Shown one piece after another: positions 9,038 through 18,042 of a stretch of DNA of 64,000 bases. The translations under genes and the position numbers were made by a program. This DNA is from Roseibium album (GTDB lineage Bacteria > Pseudomonadota > Alphaproteobacteria > Rhizobiales > Stappiaceae): positions 62,001 through 126,000 of the forward strand of contig CXTY01000014.1 of NCBI GenBank assembly GCA_001404055.1. Reading direction: 5' to 3'. The notes under the pieces are model-generated. The model saw nothing but the letters and a program-made list of their open reading frames with translations, did not search any database and was not told the DNA's origin. How positions within the stretch are numbered: the first letter of the stretch is position 1; each line of letters begins with the position of its first letter.

Positions 9038-9646
9038 ATGAAGCAGGAAAGCAAACGCGGTCGGCCGCGCAAGTTCGACGAAACGGAAACTCTCAACCGG
9101 ATCATGCAAGTGTTCTGGAAAAACGGGTATGCCGCGACCAGCCTGGATCAAATAGCTTCTGAAACCGGGTTGAACCGTCCAAGCCTGTATGCCGCATTCG
9201 GTAGCAAAAAAGAGATGTATCTTGCCTCCATTGATCAATTTGCAGATGAGATGCATTCCTACTTGCGGGAAGCTGGCGCCAAGACAACTGGAGCAAATAG
9301 TCGTCTCAAGGCGATCATGGCCGCAGCAATTGAACTTTACACCGGGAAGACGGCGCTAAGCAGCGCCCCATACGGTTGCCTGGCGATATCCACTCTTCCG
9401 GCAGAAGCCGCGCAAGACCCTGATTTTCAATCTGCTCTTGAAGCGATGATAGCCCGCATGGACAAGGGGTTTGCCAGCCTCATACGCCATGAAACAAACG
9501 ACGAGTTCTCTGAAATTGAACTACTGGAAAAAGCACAACATCTGGCACTCATCCTGCATGGCATTTCAATTCGCGCCCGCGCAGGTGCAACTTCACAAAC
9601 ATTGAAGGATCTGGCGTTCAGTGCTGTCGACAAAATAGTACCTTAG
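9038..9646 (+). CDS. TetR/AcrR family transcriptional regulator
   Basis: A 202-residue repressor-type regulator. The N-terminal helix-turn-helix is clear (NGYAATSLDQIASETGLNRPSLYAAFGSK-type segment, residues about 26-55), followed by a variable ligand-binding domain with PYGCLAISTL, similar to members that respond to small reactive or lipophilic compounds. It is divergent from the HD gene and preceded directly by the palindrome at 8984-9033, which suggests autoregulation. The ligand is unknown. The Shine-Dalgarno is weak. Confidence 0.88.
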   Translation: MKQESKRGRPRKFDETETLNRIMQVFWKNGYAATSLDQIASETGLNRPSLYAAFGSKKEMYLASIDQFADEMHSYLREAGAKTTGANSRLKAIMAAAIELYTGKTALSSAPYGCLAISTLPAEAAQDPDFQSALEAMIARMDKGFASLIRHETNDEFSEIELLEKAQHLALILHGISIRARAGATSQTLKDLAFSAVDKIVP

Positions 9647-9662
9647 AGACGCCCTTGAAGAA

Positions 9663-10355
9663 TTACAGCGAGTTATGCAGCTCTAGCGACCATCGCAATG
9701 TGACAGGTAGCGGTGTCCAGAGACCCGTGGTGACGCCGGCTATGCGCAACATGCGCGCTGTCCAGGTGTTACAGCCTATCAAGGCGTTGAACCCGCCATT
9801 CGCCGGAAAAAATATGTCGTGCTTTCCATACGCAGCACCCAAAATCGCCTGCGGACTGGAACCATCCGTACTTTGAAAGCTCAATCGTATTTCATCTAGA
9901 AGCCGTCGGAAGTCTGCTTTCTCAAGATTGACAGACTGGACAAGGTCTTGATCCAGGGGAATGTCTCCTGACCTTTGCACATGCATCACTGATCGGTCCC
10001 AGGTCAGTGCATTGATGACGGGTCCCGCTTTCAGCTCTCCCCAGGTGGGCGTTTCAATGTAGAAAGACCGACTTCCCCAACCCAGGATGATCCATTGAAC
10101 ACCTGGATAATCGAGCTCCAGCCCTGCGTCAGAAACAAAAGAAAGTGCTTTCAAGACCTCTGCAGTCGCCGGTAACGCAATATCGGTATGGATCGGATTG
10201 GACAGGACAAGAATACGCGTTTTGCCAGCCGCTTCAGATCCAGGGTCGTCGGCGTCTGCTGAAAAAGCAATGGGCCTTGGAACCAGAGTTCCAAAGCCCA
10301 TTCCGATCAGCGGTAGCAGGATTATCAAGCAGAGCCCAAGAAACACCTTGCGCAT
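9663..10355 (-). CDS. DUF2459 (TIGR02117-type) membrane-anchored protein
   Basis: A 230-residue protein with an N-terminal membrane anchor (residues about 4-25) and a periplasmic domain. Family features seen: NPIHTDIALP, ILGWGSRSFYIETPTW and the C-terminal GCNTWTARMLRIAG. The role of this family is not established. It faces the TetR gene convergently and lies just downstream of aapP on the same strand, 35 bp after its stop, so it could receive aap read-through. Confidence 0.8.
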   Translation of the reverse strand: MRKVFLGLCLIILLPLIGMGFGTLVPRPIAFSADADDPGSEAAGKTRILVLSNPIHTDIALPATAEVLKALSFVSDAGLELDYPGVQWIILGWGSRSFYIETPTWGELKAGPVINALTWDRSVMHVQRSGDIPLDQDLVQSVNLEKADFRRLLDEIRLSFQSTDGSSPQAILGAAYGKHDIFFPANGGFNALIGCNTWTARMLRIAGVTTGLWTPLPVTLRWSLELHNSL

Positions 10356-10389
10356 TTGCTAGAAGTCCCTCCTGAAGCCGTTTCCTGGA

Positions 10390-11193
10390 TCAATGATGCA
10401 GGATCTGGCTCAGGAACAGCTTGGTCCGTTCATGCTGCGGATTGTTGAAGAAAGGCTCCGGCTCGTTTTGTTCAACAATTTGGCCAGCGTCCATGAATAT
10501 AACGCGGTTAGCCACCTTGCGCGCGAAGCCCATTTCGTGGGTCACGCAGAGCATTGTCATGCCTTCTTCAGCCAGACCAACCATCACATCAAGAACTTCC
10601 TTGATCATTTCCGGGTCAAGCGCAGAAGTTGGTTCATCAAACAACATGATCTTTGGGTTCATGCAAAGCGAACGTGCAATAGCAACACGCTGCTGCTGAC
10701 CACCAGATAGCTGGCCTGGGTATTTCAGCGCCTGTTCAGGGATCTTGACACGCTCAAGGTAGCGCATTGCAATTTCCTCAGCTTCCTTCTTGGGCATCTT
10801 GCGAACCCAGATCGGAGCCAGCGTACAGTTTTCAAGTATGGTCAGGTGCGGAAACAAGTTGAAGTGCTGAAAGCACATTCCGACTTCACGACGAATTTCG
10901 TCGATCTTTTTGAGATCGTTCGTAAGTTCGTTGCCATCAACCTTGATCTGACCCGCCTGATGTTCTTCCAGGCGATTGATGCATCGGATCATGGTGGATT
11001 TGCCGGAACCTGAAGGTCCGCAAATTACGATCCGTTCTCCGCGCATAACCTTCAGATCAATATCACGTAGTACGTGAAAGTCACCGTACCACTTGTTCAT
11101 GCTATTTATTTCAATGGCCACATCTGTGTCGGAGATCTTCATCTTCGTGCGATCTGCGGCAAGATCTTCAGGGTTTACTGCATTTTCTGACAT
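10390..11193 (-). CDS. aapP: General L-amino acid ABC transporter ATPase AapP
   Basis: A 267-residue ABC ATPase of the polar amino acid uptake class. Seen: Walker [11 protein letters not shown]-loop region [12 protein letters not shown], signature [15 protein letters not shown], Walker [15 protein letters not shown] and the switch histidine in VTHEMGFAR. It energises uptake of a broad range of L-amino acids with AapQ, AapM and AapJ. Final gene of aapJQMP; a G+C-rich hairpin separates it from aapM. Confidence 0.95.
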   Translation of the reverse strand: MSENAVNPEDLAADRTKMKISDTDVAIEINSMNKWYGDFHVLRDIDLKVMRGERIVICGPSGSGKSTMIRCINRLEEHQAGQIKVDGNELTNDLKKIDEIRREVGMCFQHFNLFPHLTILENCTLAPIWVRKMPKKEAEEIAMRYLERVKIPEQALKYPGQLSGGQQQRVAIARSLCMNPKIMLFDEPTSALDPEMIKEVLDVMVGLAEEGMTMLCVTHEMGFARKVANRVIFMDAGQIVEQNEPEPFFNNPQHERTKLFLSQILHH

Positions 11194-11220
11194 GAGCTTT
11201 TACTCCAGAATTTCGGTGTG

Positions 11221-11252
11221 CCGGGGCGCTGCGCGTTTGTCGCGCGCCCCGG
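11221..11252 (-). promoter_or_regulatory. Intercistronic hairpin between aapM and aapP
   Basis: CCGGGGCGC (11221-11229) and its complement (11244-11252) form a 9-bp G+C stem that can extend inward. There is no T-run on the minus strand after it, so an mRNA-stabilising or processing element is more likely than a terminator. Confidence 0.55.
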
Positions 11253-11260
11253 ATTAATCT

Positions 11261-12580
11261 CTAGCGTTTGTGCCCGGTATGCAGCCTGTTCTCCATGTAA
11301 ATGGAGTAGCGCGACATCCCGAAACAGAAGATGAAGAACACGATCGCTGCAAACAGATAGCCGGTATGACCCGTGCTGGGTGTCGACCAGGTCGGATCTG
11401 TAAAGGACGACTGTATCTGCCCCAGAAGATCGAACATGCCGACGATCAGAACCAGTGTCGTATCCTTGAACAACCCGATGAAGGTGTTGACGATACCAGG
11501 GATCACCAGCTTCAGTGCCTGCGGCAAGATGATGAGATACATCATCGGCCAGAACCGCAACCCAAGAGCCATTGCTCCTTCGTATTGTCCTTTGGGGATA
11601 GCCTGAAGACCACCGCGAACAACCTCAGCCATATAGGCAGCCGAGAAAAGCGTCACACCGATAAGCACACGAAGCAGCTTATCAAAGGTAACCCCTTCCG
11701 GGAGGAATAGCGGCAGCATCACTGAAGACATGAAGAGCACAGTGATAAGCGGCACCCCGCGCCAGAACTCGATAAAGATAATCGACACCATCTTGATGAT
11801 GGGCATTGTCGACCGTCTTCCGAGAGCCAGAGCGATACCAAGTGGAAGCGAAGCCACGATGCCGGTCACTGCGATCACGAGCGTAACAAGCAACCCGCCC
11901 CAGACAGGGGTTTCGACTTCGGTGAGACCAAAGTTGACGGACACAAACAGAAACACCGCCCCCAGGACAATTGCAGAGCCAACGAATCCGACAAGTACCG
12001 GCATTACGCCATTCAAGTCACGACCGCCAACAAACATTTGCACACCTGCTATTGCAACACCCACCAGGGCAAGCAAGGCAACAAATACCCACGTCGAGAA
12101 GCTGATGCCGATGTGACCACCTGTCAGCAGAACGAACGCCAGTATCGGGAATATGCCCAGAAACAGGATCGCATTCAGCTTTTTTAAAGGTGCACTTGGA
12201 GCTGCCAGAGGAACCAAAAGCAGGGCGAACAATATGTAGACTATATTTACCCGCCAAATTTCATCCGTTGGATATCGACCATAGATGAACTGCGGGAAAT
12301 AAGCCTTCACGTAAGCCCAACAGGCTCCGGCGTGCACACCTTCCTCGGGCAGGCACGCTTCCCTGTTTTCCCCGGACCAGACCGCGTCAATAAACGCAAA
12401 CTGAATAAAGGGTGCGATCATCCAATAGGCAATCACGATTCCAATGGCGGTCAGAATAGTGTTGCTGATAGACGAAAACAGATTTTGCCGCATCCAACCG
12501 ATGATGCCAGTGGTCGAGATCGGCGCCGGCAACAGCGGCGCCTCCTCGGTTCTTATCTGAAACACGTCAGATTTTGCCAT
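11261..12580 (-). CDS. aapM: General L-amino acid ABC transporter permease AapM
   Basis: A 439-residue inner-membrane permease with about eight hydrophobic segments. The BPD_transp_1 domain is at the C-terminal half with the EAA-type cytoplasmic loop (GLRFWPMMYLIILPQALKLVIPG), the contact for AapP. N-terminal WMAPFIQF-like and long inserts are typical of the Aap/Bzt permeases. ATG 12580 is preferred over the TTG two codons upstream because GGGAGCG lies 8 bp before it. It is 12 bp after aapQ. Confidence 0.93.
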   Translation of the reverse strand: MAKSDVFQIRTEEAPLLPAPISTTGIIGWMRQNLFSSISNTILTAIGIVIAYWMIAPFIQFAFIDAVWSGENREACLPEEGVHAGACWAYVKAYFPQFIYGRYPTDEIWRVNIVYILFALLLVPLAAPSAPLKKLNAILFLGIFPILAFVLLTGGHIGISFSTWVFVALLALVGVAIAGVQMFVGGRDLNGVMPVLVGFVGSAIVLGAVFLFVSVNFGLTEVETPVWGGLLVTLVIAVTGIVASLPLGIALALGRRSTMPIIKMVSIIFIEFWRGVPLITVLFMSSVMLPLFLPEGVTFDKLLRVLIGVTLFSAAYMAEVVRGGLQAIPKGQYEGAMALGLRFWPMMYLIILPQALKLVIPGIVNTFIGLFKDTTLVLIVGMFDLLGQIQSSFTDPTWSTPSTGHTGYLFAAIVFFIFCFGMSRYSIYMENRLHTGHKR

Positions 12581-12592
12581 GATCAACGCTCC

Positions 12593-13810
12593 CTATCTTT
12601 CTACGAGCGCCATGCGCTGGTTGTACCAGTTCATGAAGGCTGACGTGATCAGGCTGAGTGACAAGTAAACAGCCATCCAAATCCCAATGATTTCAATCGC
12701 CTGACCGGTCTGGTTCAAGACCGTTCCGCCGACAGACACAAGATCCGGAAACGCGATCGCAACTGCGAGTGACGAGTTTTTGGTCAGGTTCAGATATTGG
12801 CTTGTCAGTGGTGGAATGATCACGCGCATTGCTTGCGGAATGATCACCAATCGAAGCGTTGGACTCTGGCGCAACCCTAGTGCGTGAGAAGCTTCTGTCT
12901 GTCCATGACTGACAGCCTGGATACCCGCTCGAACAATCTCCGCAATAAACGAAGCAGTGTAGATGGACAGCGCCACGGTCAATGCAAGAAACTCGGGAAT
13001 GAGATTGAAGCCAACGTTCAGTTCAAAACCCTGACGAATCCGCGGACCGGTCTCGACGAAAACCGGATGTTCGAGGTGCATCGGCATACCAGATAGAAGG
13101 TATGTAATGACCGGAAGTCCAATGATCAAACCGATTGCAGTCAAGAACACTGGAAACTGCTGACCAGTTGCATCCTGACGCTTGTGTGCCCAACGGGCGA
13201 TGAAGAAACTCGCCACCACGGCAATAATGAACGCATAAGCAATCCAGGCGGAGCCAGGCTCCCAAATAGGTTTCGGCCCGCGTAGTCCTGCGATGTTCAG
13301 ATGAAAACTGTCGAAAAAGAACGACCATTTCTCACGTTTGCCCGGCACCGCGCGAAGCACCGCAAAATACCAGAAAAAGATCTGCAGAAGCAGCGGCACG
13401 TTCCGGATCAGTTCAACGTAGCAATACGCCAACCGGCTGATTACCCAGTTGTCCGAAAGACGCGCTATCCCAACGACAAATCCTATGACGGTCGCAAAGA
13501 AAATACCGACTATTGCAACCAGCAAGGTGTTGAGAAAGCCAACAACCAACGCTTGCCCGTAACTCGATGTTTCCGAGTAAGACGCAAGAGCCTGAATGAT
13601 GCCGAATCCGGCCGTATTTTCAAGAAATCCCCAACCTGAAGCAATGTTCTGCCTCTCCAGGTTAGTTATCGTGTTCGAAACGATGACGTATCCGAAGGTC
13701 ACCAGCGCGACGATCAATACCAATTGGTAAAAAACGCCCCGGGCCTTGGGATCGTTCAACAGCGAAGCACGCGCCGGCGCCCCCGCCGAATCCTGCTCCA
13801 TTACTGACAT
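12593..13810 (-). CDS. aapQ: General L-amino acid ABC transporter permease AapQ
   Basis: A 405-residue partner permease of AapM. Seen: N-terminal membrane helix (residues about 25-50), the long periplasmic or loop region typical of AapQ, and the C-terminal permease domain with the EAA loop (ALGLRQSPTLRLVIIPQAMRVIIPP). It ends 12 bp before aapM starts, indicating tight co-translation. It follows aapJ after 223 bp containing a strong hairpin. Confidence 0.93.
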   Translation of the reverse strand: MSVMEQDSAGAPARASLLNDPKARGVFYQLVLIVALVTFGYVIVSNTITNLERQNIASGWGFLENTAGFGIIQALASYSETSSYGQALVVGFLNTLLVAIVGIFFATVIGFVVGIARLSDNWVISRLAYCYVELIRNVPLLLQIFFWYFAVLRAVPGKREKWSFFFDSFHLNIAGLRGPKPIWEPGSAWIAYAFIIAVVASFFIARWAHKRQDATGQQFPVFLTAIGLIIGLPVITYLLSGMPMHLEHPVFVETGPRIRQGFELNVGFNLIPEFLALTVALSIYTASFIAEIVRAGIQAVSHGQTEASHALGLRQSPTLRLVIIPQAMRVIIPPLTSQYLNLTKNSSLAVAIAFPDLVSVGGTVLNQTGQAIEIIGIWMAVYLSLSLITSAFMNWYNQRMALVER

Positions 13811-13979
13811 AGAACCTCGCCCATGTTTTACGGAAAGAGCCCGGCACGAAGCCTCTCCTCTTTCGCGTAACTAACTGCTCCAGTTGCGCTTTGACGCGCG
13901 CCCCTATCGGCTGAAAGCAGTTTGTTCCCCCCACGCGGCAACCGGTATGTTCCGGCTTTTTTGTGCGTGGAATTAATTA

Positions 13980-14009
13980 GGGGTTCCGGCAGCACGCCGC
14001 CGGAACCCC
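13980..14009 (-). promoter_or_regulatory. Strong hairpin between aapJ and aapQ
   Basis: An 11-bp perfect G+C-rich stem (13980-13990 with 13999-14009) lies 24 bp after the aapJ stop. The following bases on the minus strand are TAATTAATT rather than a U-run. Such hairpins after the binding-protein cistron usually stabilise that message and reduce read-through, giving excess binding protein over permease. Confidence 0.7.
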
Positions 14010-14033
14010 ATTAATCCTCAGATTAAGCGAGGA

Positions 14034-15050
14034 TCAGCGAACCGGCGGAGCGTAGAGGAAACCGCCATTGGACCAAAGGGCGTTCACGCCGCGGGAGATA
14101 CCCAGCGGAGTGTCCGGACCAACATTGGCATTGAAGGCTTCTTCGTAGTTACCGACGTTTTTGATGATGTTGTAAGCCCAGTCGTTGCCGATACCGATGG
14201 CTTCGCCAAAGGCACCTTCAACACCGAGAAGACGCTTGATGGATGGATTGTCCGAAGACTTCATCTCGTCAACGTTTGCAGATGTCACGCCAAGTTCTTC
14301 AGCGTTGATCATTGCATTGAGCGTCCACTTAGCAATGTTGAACCACTCGTCGTCACCCTGACGAACAACCGGACCAAGAGGTTCTTTGGAAATGATTTCC
14401 GCCAGAACCGTGTGGTCGCCCGGGTTAGTCAGTTTCAGGCGCTGAGCGTACAGGCCGGAAGCGTCTGTGGTGTAAACGTCACAACGACCTGCGTCATATG
14501 CAGCAACAACTTCGTCAGCTTTTTCAAAAGCAACGATTTCGTACGGCATGTTGTTTGCACGGAAGTAGTCAGCAACGTTCAACTCGGTAGTGGTACCGGT
14601 GTTGGTGCAAACGGATGCGCCGGAGAGTTCCAGAGCAGAAGTCACACCAAGGTCCTTGCGAACCATGAAGCCCTGACCGTCGTAGTAGTTTACGCCAGCA
14701 AAGTTCAGACCCAGCTGAGTGTCACGAGACATCGTCCAGGTGGTGTTACGGGACAGAACATCAACTTCGCCGGACTGAAGCGCAGTGAAACGCTCTTTAG
14801 CAGACAGCGGAGTGTATTTAACGGCAGACGCGTCGCCGAATACTGCAGCGGCCATTGCGCGACAGACATCAACATCGAGACCGGTCCAGTTCCCCTGAGC
14901 ATCCGGATTGGAGAAACCAGGCAAGCCCTGGCTCACGCCACACTGGATGTGACCCTTGGCTTTGACGTCTTCCAGCGTCGTTGCACCGGCAGCCGTCGCG
15001 GCGGCTCCCATAGCAGCGCCGAGTACGAGCGGAAGGATTTTATTGGACAT
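14034..15050 (-). CDS. aapJ: General L-amino acid ABC transporter substrate-binding protein AapJ
   Basis: A 338-residue periplasmic binding protein with a Sec signal (LPLVLGAAMGAAATAAGA, cleavage near residue 23) and the SBP_bac_3 fold: CGVSQGLPGFSNPDAQGNW, GLDVDVCRAMAAAVFGD, and SRNTTWTMSRD. It captures L-amino acids for AapQM-P. First gene of the operon; its codon choice looks highly biased, consistent with an abundant protein. The promoter must lie in the 468-bp gap to metC. Confidence 0.95.
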   Translation of the reverse strand: MSNKILPLVLGAAMGAAATAAGATTLEDVKAKGHIQCGVSQGLPGFSNPDAQGNWTGLDVDVCRAMAAAVFGDASAVKYTPLSAKERFTALQSGEVDVLSRNTTWTMSRDTQLGLNFAGVNYYDGQGFMVRKDLGVTSALELSGASVCTNTGTTTELNVADYFRANNMPYEIVAFEKADEVVAAYDAGRCDVYTTDASGLYAQRLKLTNPGDHTVLAEIISKEPLGPVVRQGDDEWFNIAKWTLNAMINAEELGVTSANVDEMKSSDNPSIKRLLGVEGAFGEAIGIGNDWAYNIIKNVGNYEEAFNANVGPDTPLGISRGVNALWSNGGFLYAPPVR

Positions 15051-15518
15051 GGATATGCAGCCTTTATTAGTTACCCATTTTTTTGTCGTGTTGGGATTAA
15101 TCAGAAGACATCTTCATCGTCTCGTTATTTGGACGATGCCAGCCTTGTTGGCTGCTTCCTCCAGACATCTTCCATCCCTCCCAACGGCTCCATACGATGG
15201 CATTTAGTTGTTCGGGTCAAGTACTTGGTGCATATATCTCGTCAAATTTCTCTAGCAGGGGTGCAAATCCTTTTCGCACGACCCACAAAACGCCAGCATG
15301 GTTAAATTGAAATCGTGCAATAGCTGAAATGGGTTCAATCGATTTAGACAAGTGTAGAACGGGTGTTAACGGTGTAGATAAAATTCTATTGAAATTGATA
15401 GCAACAGCGTAGGCAAATATCCTTGTTGCAGGAAGAAAGTGGTTGGCTAAAGTGTGCTCGTGTCGACGCGCAGGTGCTCTTCGACCGCACGCCTCCTCCA
15501 CTAATCTCACGAGCTCCC
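15051..15518. promoter_or_regulatory. Divergent promoter region of aapJ and metC
   Basis: A gap of 468 bp with no supported gene. Two short inverted repeats lie near aapJ (CATCGTC 15115-15121 with 15132-15138, and AGCC/GGCT just after), possibly in the aapJ leader. No SAM-II or other known riboswitch core is seen in front of metC. Promoter elements were not assigned. Confidence 0.4.
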
Positions 15519-16697
15519 ATGTCCAGCCCCGATTCAAAGACTTCCTTGAAACAAGACACGAAACTGACCCATTCCGGCCGGGAACCACGGTCCTTTCATG
15601 GATTTGTGAACCCGCCAATCGTTCATGCCTCGACCGTGCTTTATCCGGATGTCGAGACCATGGTGACTGGCGGGCAGACCTATTCTTACGCAAGGCGGGG
15701 AAACCCAACCACCGATTCCCTGGAAAATGCACTGAAAGACATTGAAGGTGCGGAAGGCGTAAAGATTGCCAACTCAGGACTGAACGCTGTTGCGCTTGCG
15801 ATCATGTCATGTGTGAAGAGCGGCGATCATATACTAATTGCTGATACCGCCTATGGGCCAACGCGCCACTTCGCTGACACTGTTTTACCAAGTATTGGCG
15901 TTTCCGTCGAATATTACGACCCATCTCTCGGTTCCGAAATCAGGTCCCTGTTTCGGGCAGAAACAGCGGCTGTCTTTACGGAAGCGCCAGGCTCGCTCTC
16001 TTTTGAAATGCAGGACATACCGGCCATTGCCGAGGCCGCCCGCGAAATTGATGCATCTGTCTTGATGGACAACACCTGGGCAAGTCCACTTTTTTGTCAG
16101 CCGCTGGCTCTTGGCGTCGATCTTTCTATCCAGGCAGGCACGAAATATATCGTCGGTCATTCGGATGCCATGCTCGGAACCGTTGCTTCAAGTGAAAGGG
16201 CCTGGGAAAAACTCGACGCCCTTTGCGGGGCCATGGGATGCCATGTTGCCCCTGATGACATTTATCTTGGGCTACGCGGTTTGCGCACGCTTTCCGTACG
16301 CCTTGAGCGGCACCAGAGAAATACCTTTGAAATCCTTGACTGGCTCAAGGGCCAGCCTCAAATCGGCACGCTCAGATATCCGGCACTCAAGTCCGACCCA
16401 GGATACGAAATCTGGAAAAGAGATTTTTCCGGAAGTTCAGGCTTGTTCGCTTTTGATTTTGTAGATGGCACCACTAAGGAGCAAAATTTCAAGTTCCTCA
16501 ATGCACTGAAACTTTACGGTCTCGGATATTCCTGGGGTGGTTTTGAAAGCCTGGCGATTCCCGTTCGCTTGAAGGGTATGCGGACTGCAACACCGTTTGA
16601 CGTCAACCTGCAATCTGTTCGATTGCATATTGGTCTTGAAGACCCCGAAGATCTCATCAAGGACCTGGATCAAGCGTTAGAAAAAGCGTTTGGCTGA
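15519..16697 (+). CDS. metC: Cystathionine beta-lyase (Cys/Met metabolism PLP enzyme)
   Basis: A 392-residue PLP enzyme that cleaves cystathionine to homocysteine, pyruvate and ammonia. Seen: YARRGNPTTDSLE near the N-terminus, the PLP-contact segment LMDNTWASPLF, the Schiff-base lysine in QAGTKYIVGHSD, and C-terminal SLAIPV and RLHIGLEDPEDLI. SWGGFES is typical of beta-lyases. ATG 15519 is preferred to the longer TTG frame from 15423. Related PLP enzymes (gamma-synthase, gamma-lyase) are hard to exclude, but the motifs fit MetC best. It is divergent from aapJ. Confidence 0.88.
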   Translation: MSSPDSKTSLKQDTKLTHSGREPRSFHGFVNPPIVHASTVLYPDVETMVTGGQTYSYARRGNPTTDSLENALKDIEGAEGVKIANSGLNAVALAIMSCVKSGDHILIADTAYGPTRHFADTVLPSIGVSVEYYDPSLGSEIRSLFRAETAAVFTEAPGSLSFEMQDIPAIAEAAREIDASVLMDNTWASPLFCQPLALGVDLSIQAGTKYIVGHSDAMLGTVASSERAWEKLDALCGAMGCHVAPDDIYLGLRGLRTLSVRLERHQRNTFEILDWLKGQPQIGTLRYPALKSDPGYEIWKRDFSGSSGLFAFDFVDGTTKEQNFKFLNALKLYGLGYSWGGFESLAIPVRLKGMRTATPFDVNLQSVRLHIGLEDPEDLIKDLDQALEKAFG

Positions 16698-16792
16698 AAA
16701 TTGGCACATCGTACCAGCGCGAAATCCAATGCGCTGGTAGGTTCTCACACCAAAAGTAGATTTTAGTTTTTTCCAAGCTAAGAGGCAGGGAC

Positions 16793-17635
16793 ATGGATAT
16801 CTTGCGCATTTCTGCGTTTTCCGATGGAAACAAGGGCGGGAACCCGGCTGGTGTTCTGATTTGTGACCAGCTTCCTCCTGCTGAGGAAATGCAGAAGATT
16901 GCGGCAGATGTAGGATACTCGGAAACCGCCTTCGCGATGCCCGACGCCACGGACGATGCATGGCGCGTCAGGTATTTTTCGCCTGAATCGGAAGTGCCAT
17001 TTTGCGGGCATGCCACAATCGCACTGGGGTCAGCCCTGGCTCAAAAATTTGGCCGTGGATTGTATCGCCTCACCTTAAACAAGACTCAAATCACGGTTGA
17101 AGGCTCTGAATCTGACGGTCTGTTTCAAGCGGCCCTTCAATCTCCCCCCACCCAAAGCAGCCCGTCTTCTGTCGAAGTAACCGAAGAAGTATTAGACCTG
17201 TTTGGGTATCACGGTTCACAACTCGACGACCGCATCGGACCAGCATTTATCAACGGTGGAGCAGGGCATTTTGTCCTGCCTCTGAACTCGCGGCAAGCAT
17301 TGGCAGACATGTCATACGACCTGGATGCCGGCAGGACACTGATGAACCGGCAAGGCTGGGTAACGATCATGCTCGCATTTAGCGAAAATCACCGGCGTTT
17401 TCACACCCGCAATCCGTTTGCCTCAGGTGGCGTTTATGAAGACCCTGCAACAGGTGCAGCATCTGCTGCATTTGCCGGGTACTTGAGAGATCTGGATTGG
17501 CCACATGAGGGCAGCATCGAACTCATCCAGGGAGCCGATATGGGCATGCCCTGCCGTATCCACGCAAAAATCCCTGATGAAAAGGGAAGTTCCATTCGGG
17601 TGTCCGGCGCCGCTCGGCTAATGTCAGATAGTTGA
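16793..17635 (+). CDS. PhzF family isomerase/epimerase-like protein
   Basis: A 280-residue PhzF-fold protein (two diaminopimelate-epimerase-like halves). Seen: the N-terminal FSDGNKGGNPAGV, the conserved catalytic-type glutamate in GYSETAF (about residue 44), FCGHATIALG, and the second-half DPATGAASAAFAGYL. PhzF itself isomerises an intermediate in phenazine synthesis, but most homologues, including this isolated one, have no phenazine genes beside them, so the substrate is unknown. AGAGGCAGGGAC precedes the ATG. Confidence 0.85.
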   Translation: MDILRISAFSDGNKGGNPAGVLICDQLPPAEEMQKIAADVGYSETAFAMPDATDDAWRVRYFSPESEVPFCGHATIALGSALAQKFGRGLYRLTLNKTQITVEGSESDGLFQAALQSPPTQSSPSSVEVTEEVLDLFGYHGSQLDDRIGPAFINGGAGHFVLPLNSRQALADMSYDLDAGRTLMNRQGWVTIMLAFSENHRRFHTRNPFASGGVYEDPATGAASAAFAGYLRDLDWPHEGSIELIQGADMGMPCRIHAKIPDEKGSSIRVSGAARLMSDS

Positions 17636-17668
17636 TTGGAATGGCGCAGACCTCTCGCAATCAGCTCA

Positions 17669-17983
17669 TCAGATCGTCGGATCGTTCCGCTTTTCCTTGA
17701 AGATCAGCCAAAGGTTTCGGAAATAGATCAGCAGGCCAAGCCCCTGCCCTGCGATGAAGACCGGATCCTGACGTTGGATGGCATAGACCAACAGAAGCGA
17801 GCCTCCAGCGATTGAAAAGAACCAGAATGCAACAGGGACGATAGATCGGCCGACACGTTCCGATGCGACCCACTGGATTACAAACCGCATCATGAACATG
17901 GCTTGCGCGAAGAAACCCAGAATGATCCAAAAATCAAACTGCTCGATGAATACCACGCGTATCCAGTCAAAAAGAGCGTCCAT
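17669..17983 (-). CDS. Lipid-A-disaccharide synthase N-terminal-like (LAB_N) small membrane protein
   Basis: A 104-residue protein with three hydrophobic segments matching the LAB_N domain, a small membrane module found at the N-terminus of some LpxB proteins or free-standing. Seen: FGFFAQAMFMMRFVIQW, a central SIAGGSLLLVYA and a C-terminal YFRNLWLI. Free-standing copies usually travel with a GT2 and a GT39 glycosyltransferase, as here, and are thought to take part in lipid-linked sugar handling. Last gene of the 21.6-17.7 kb operon. Confidence 0.82.
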   Translation of the reverse strand: MDALFDWIRVVFIEQFDFWIILGFFAQAMFMMRFVIQWVASERVGRSIVPVAFWFFSIAGGSLLLVYAIQRQDPVFIAGQGLGLLIYFRNLWLIFKEKRNDPTI

Positions 17984-18042
17984 CAGAAAGATCCATCAGT
18001 TACTAGGTGATTGCGTGATTTTGGCTTCATATGTCAGATTGC

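Noticed and set aside
15423-15518. SAM riboswitch or extended start in front of metC
   Set aside because: No SAM-II core sequence was found and the extra 32 residues from the TTG start do not match MetC.
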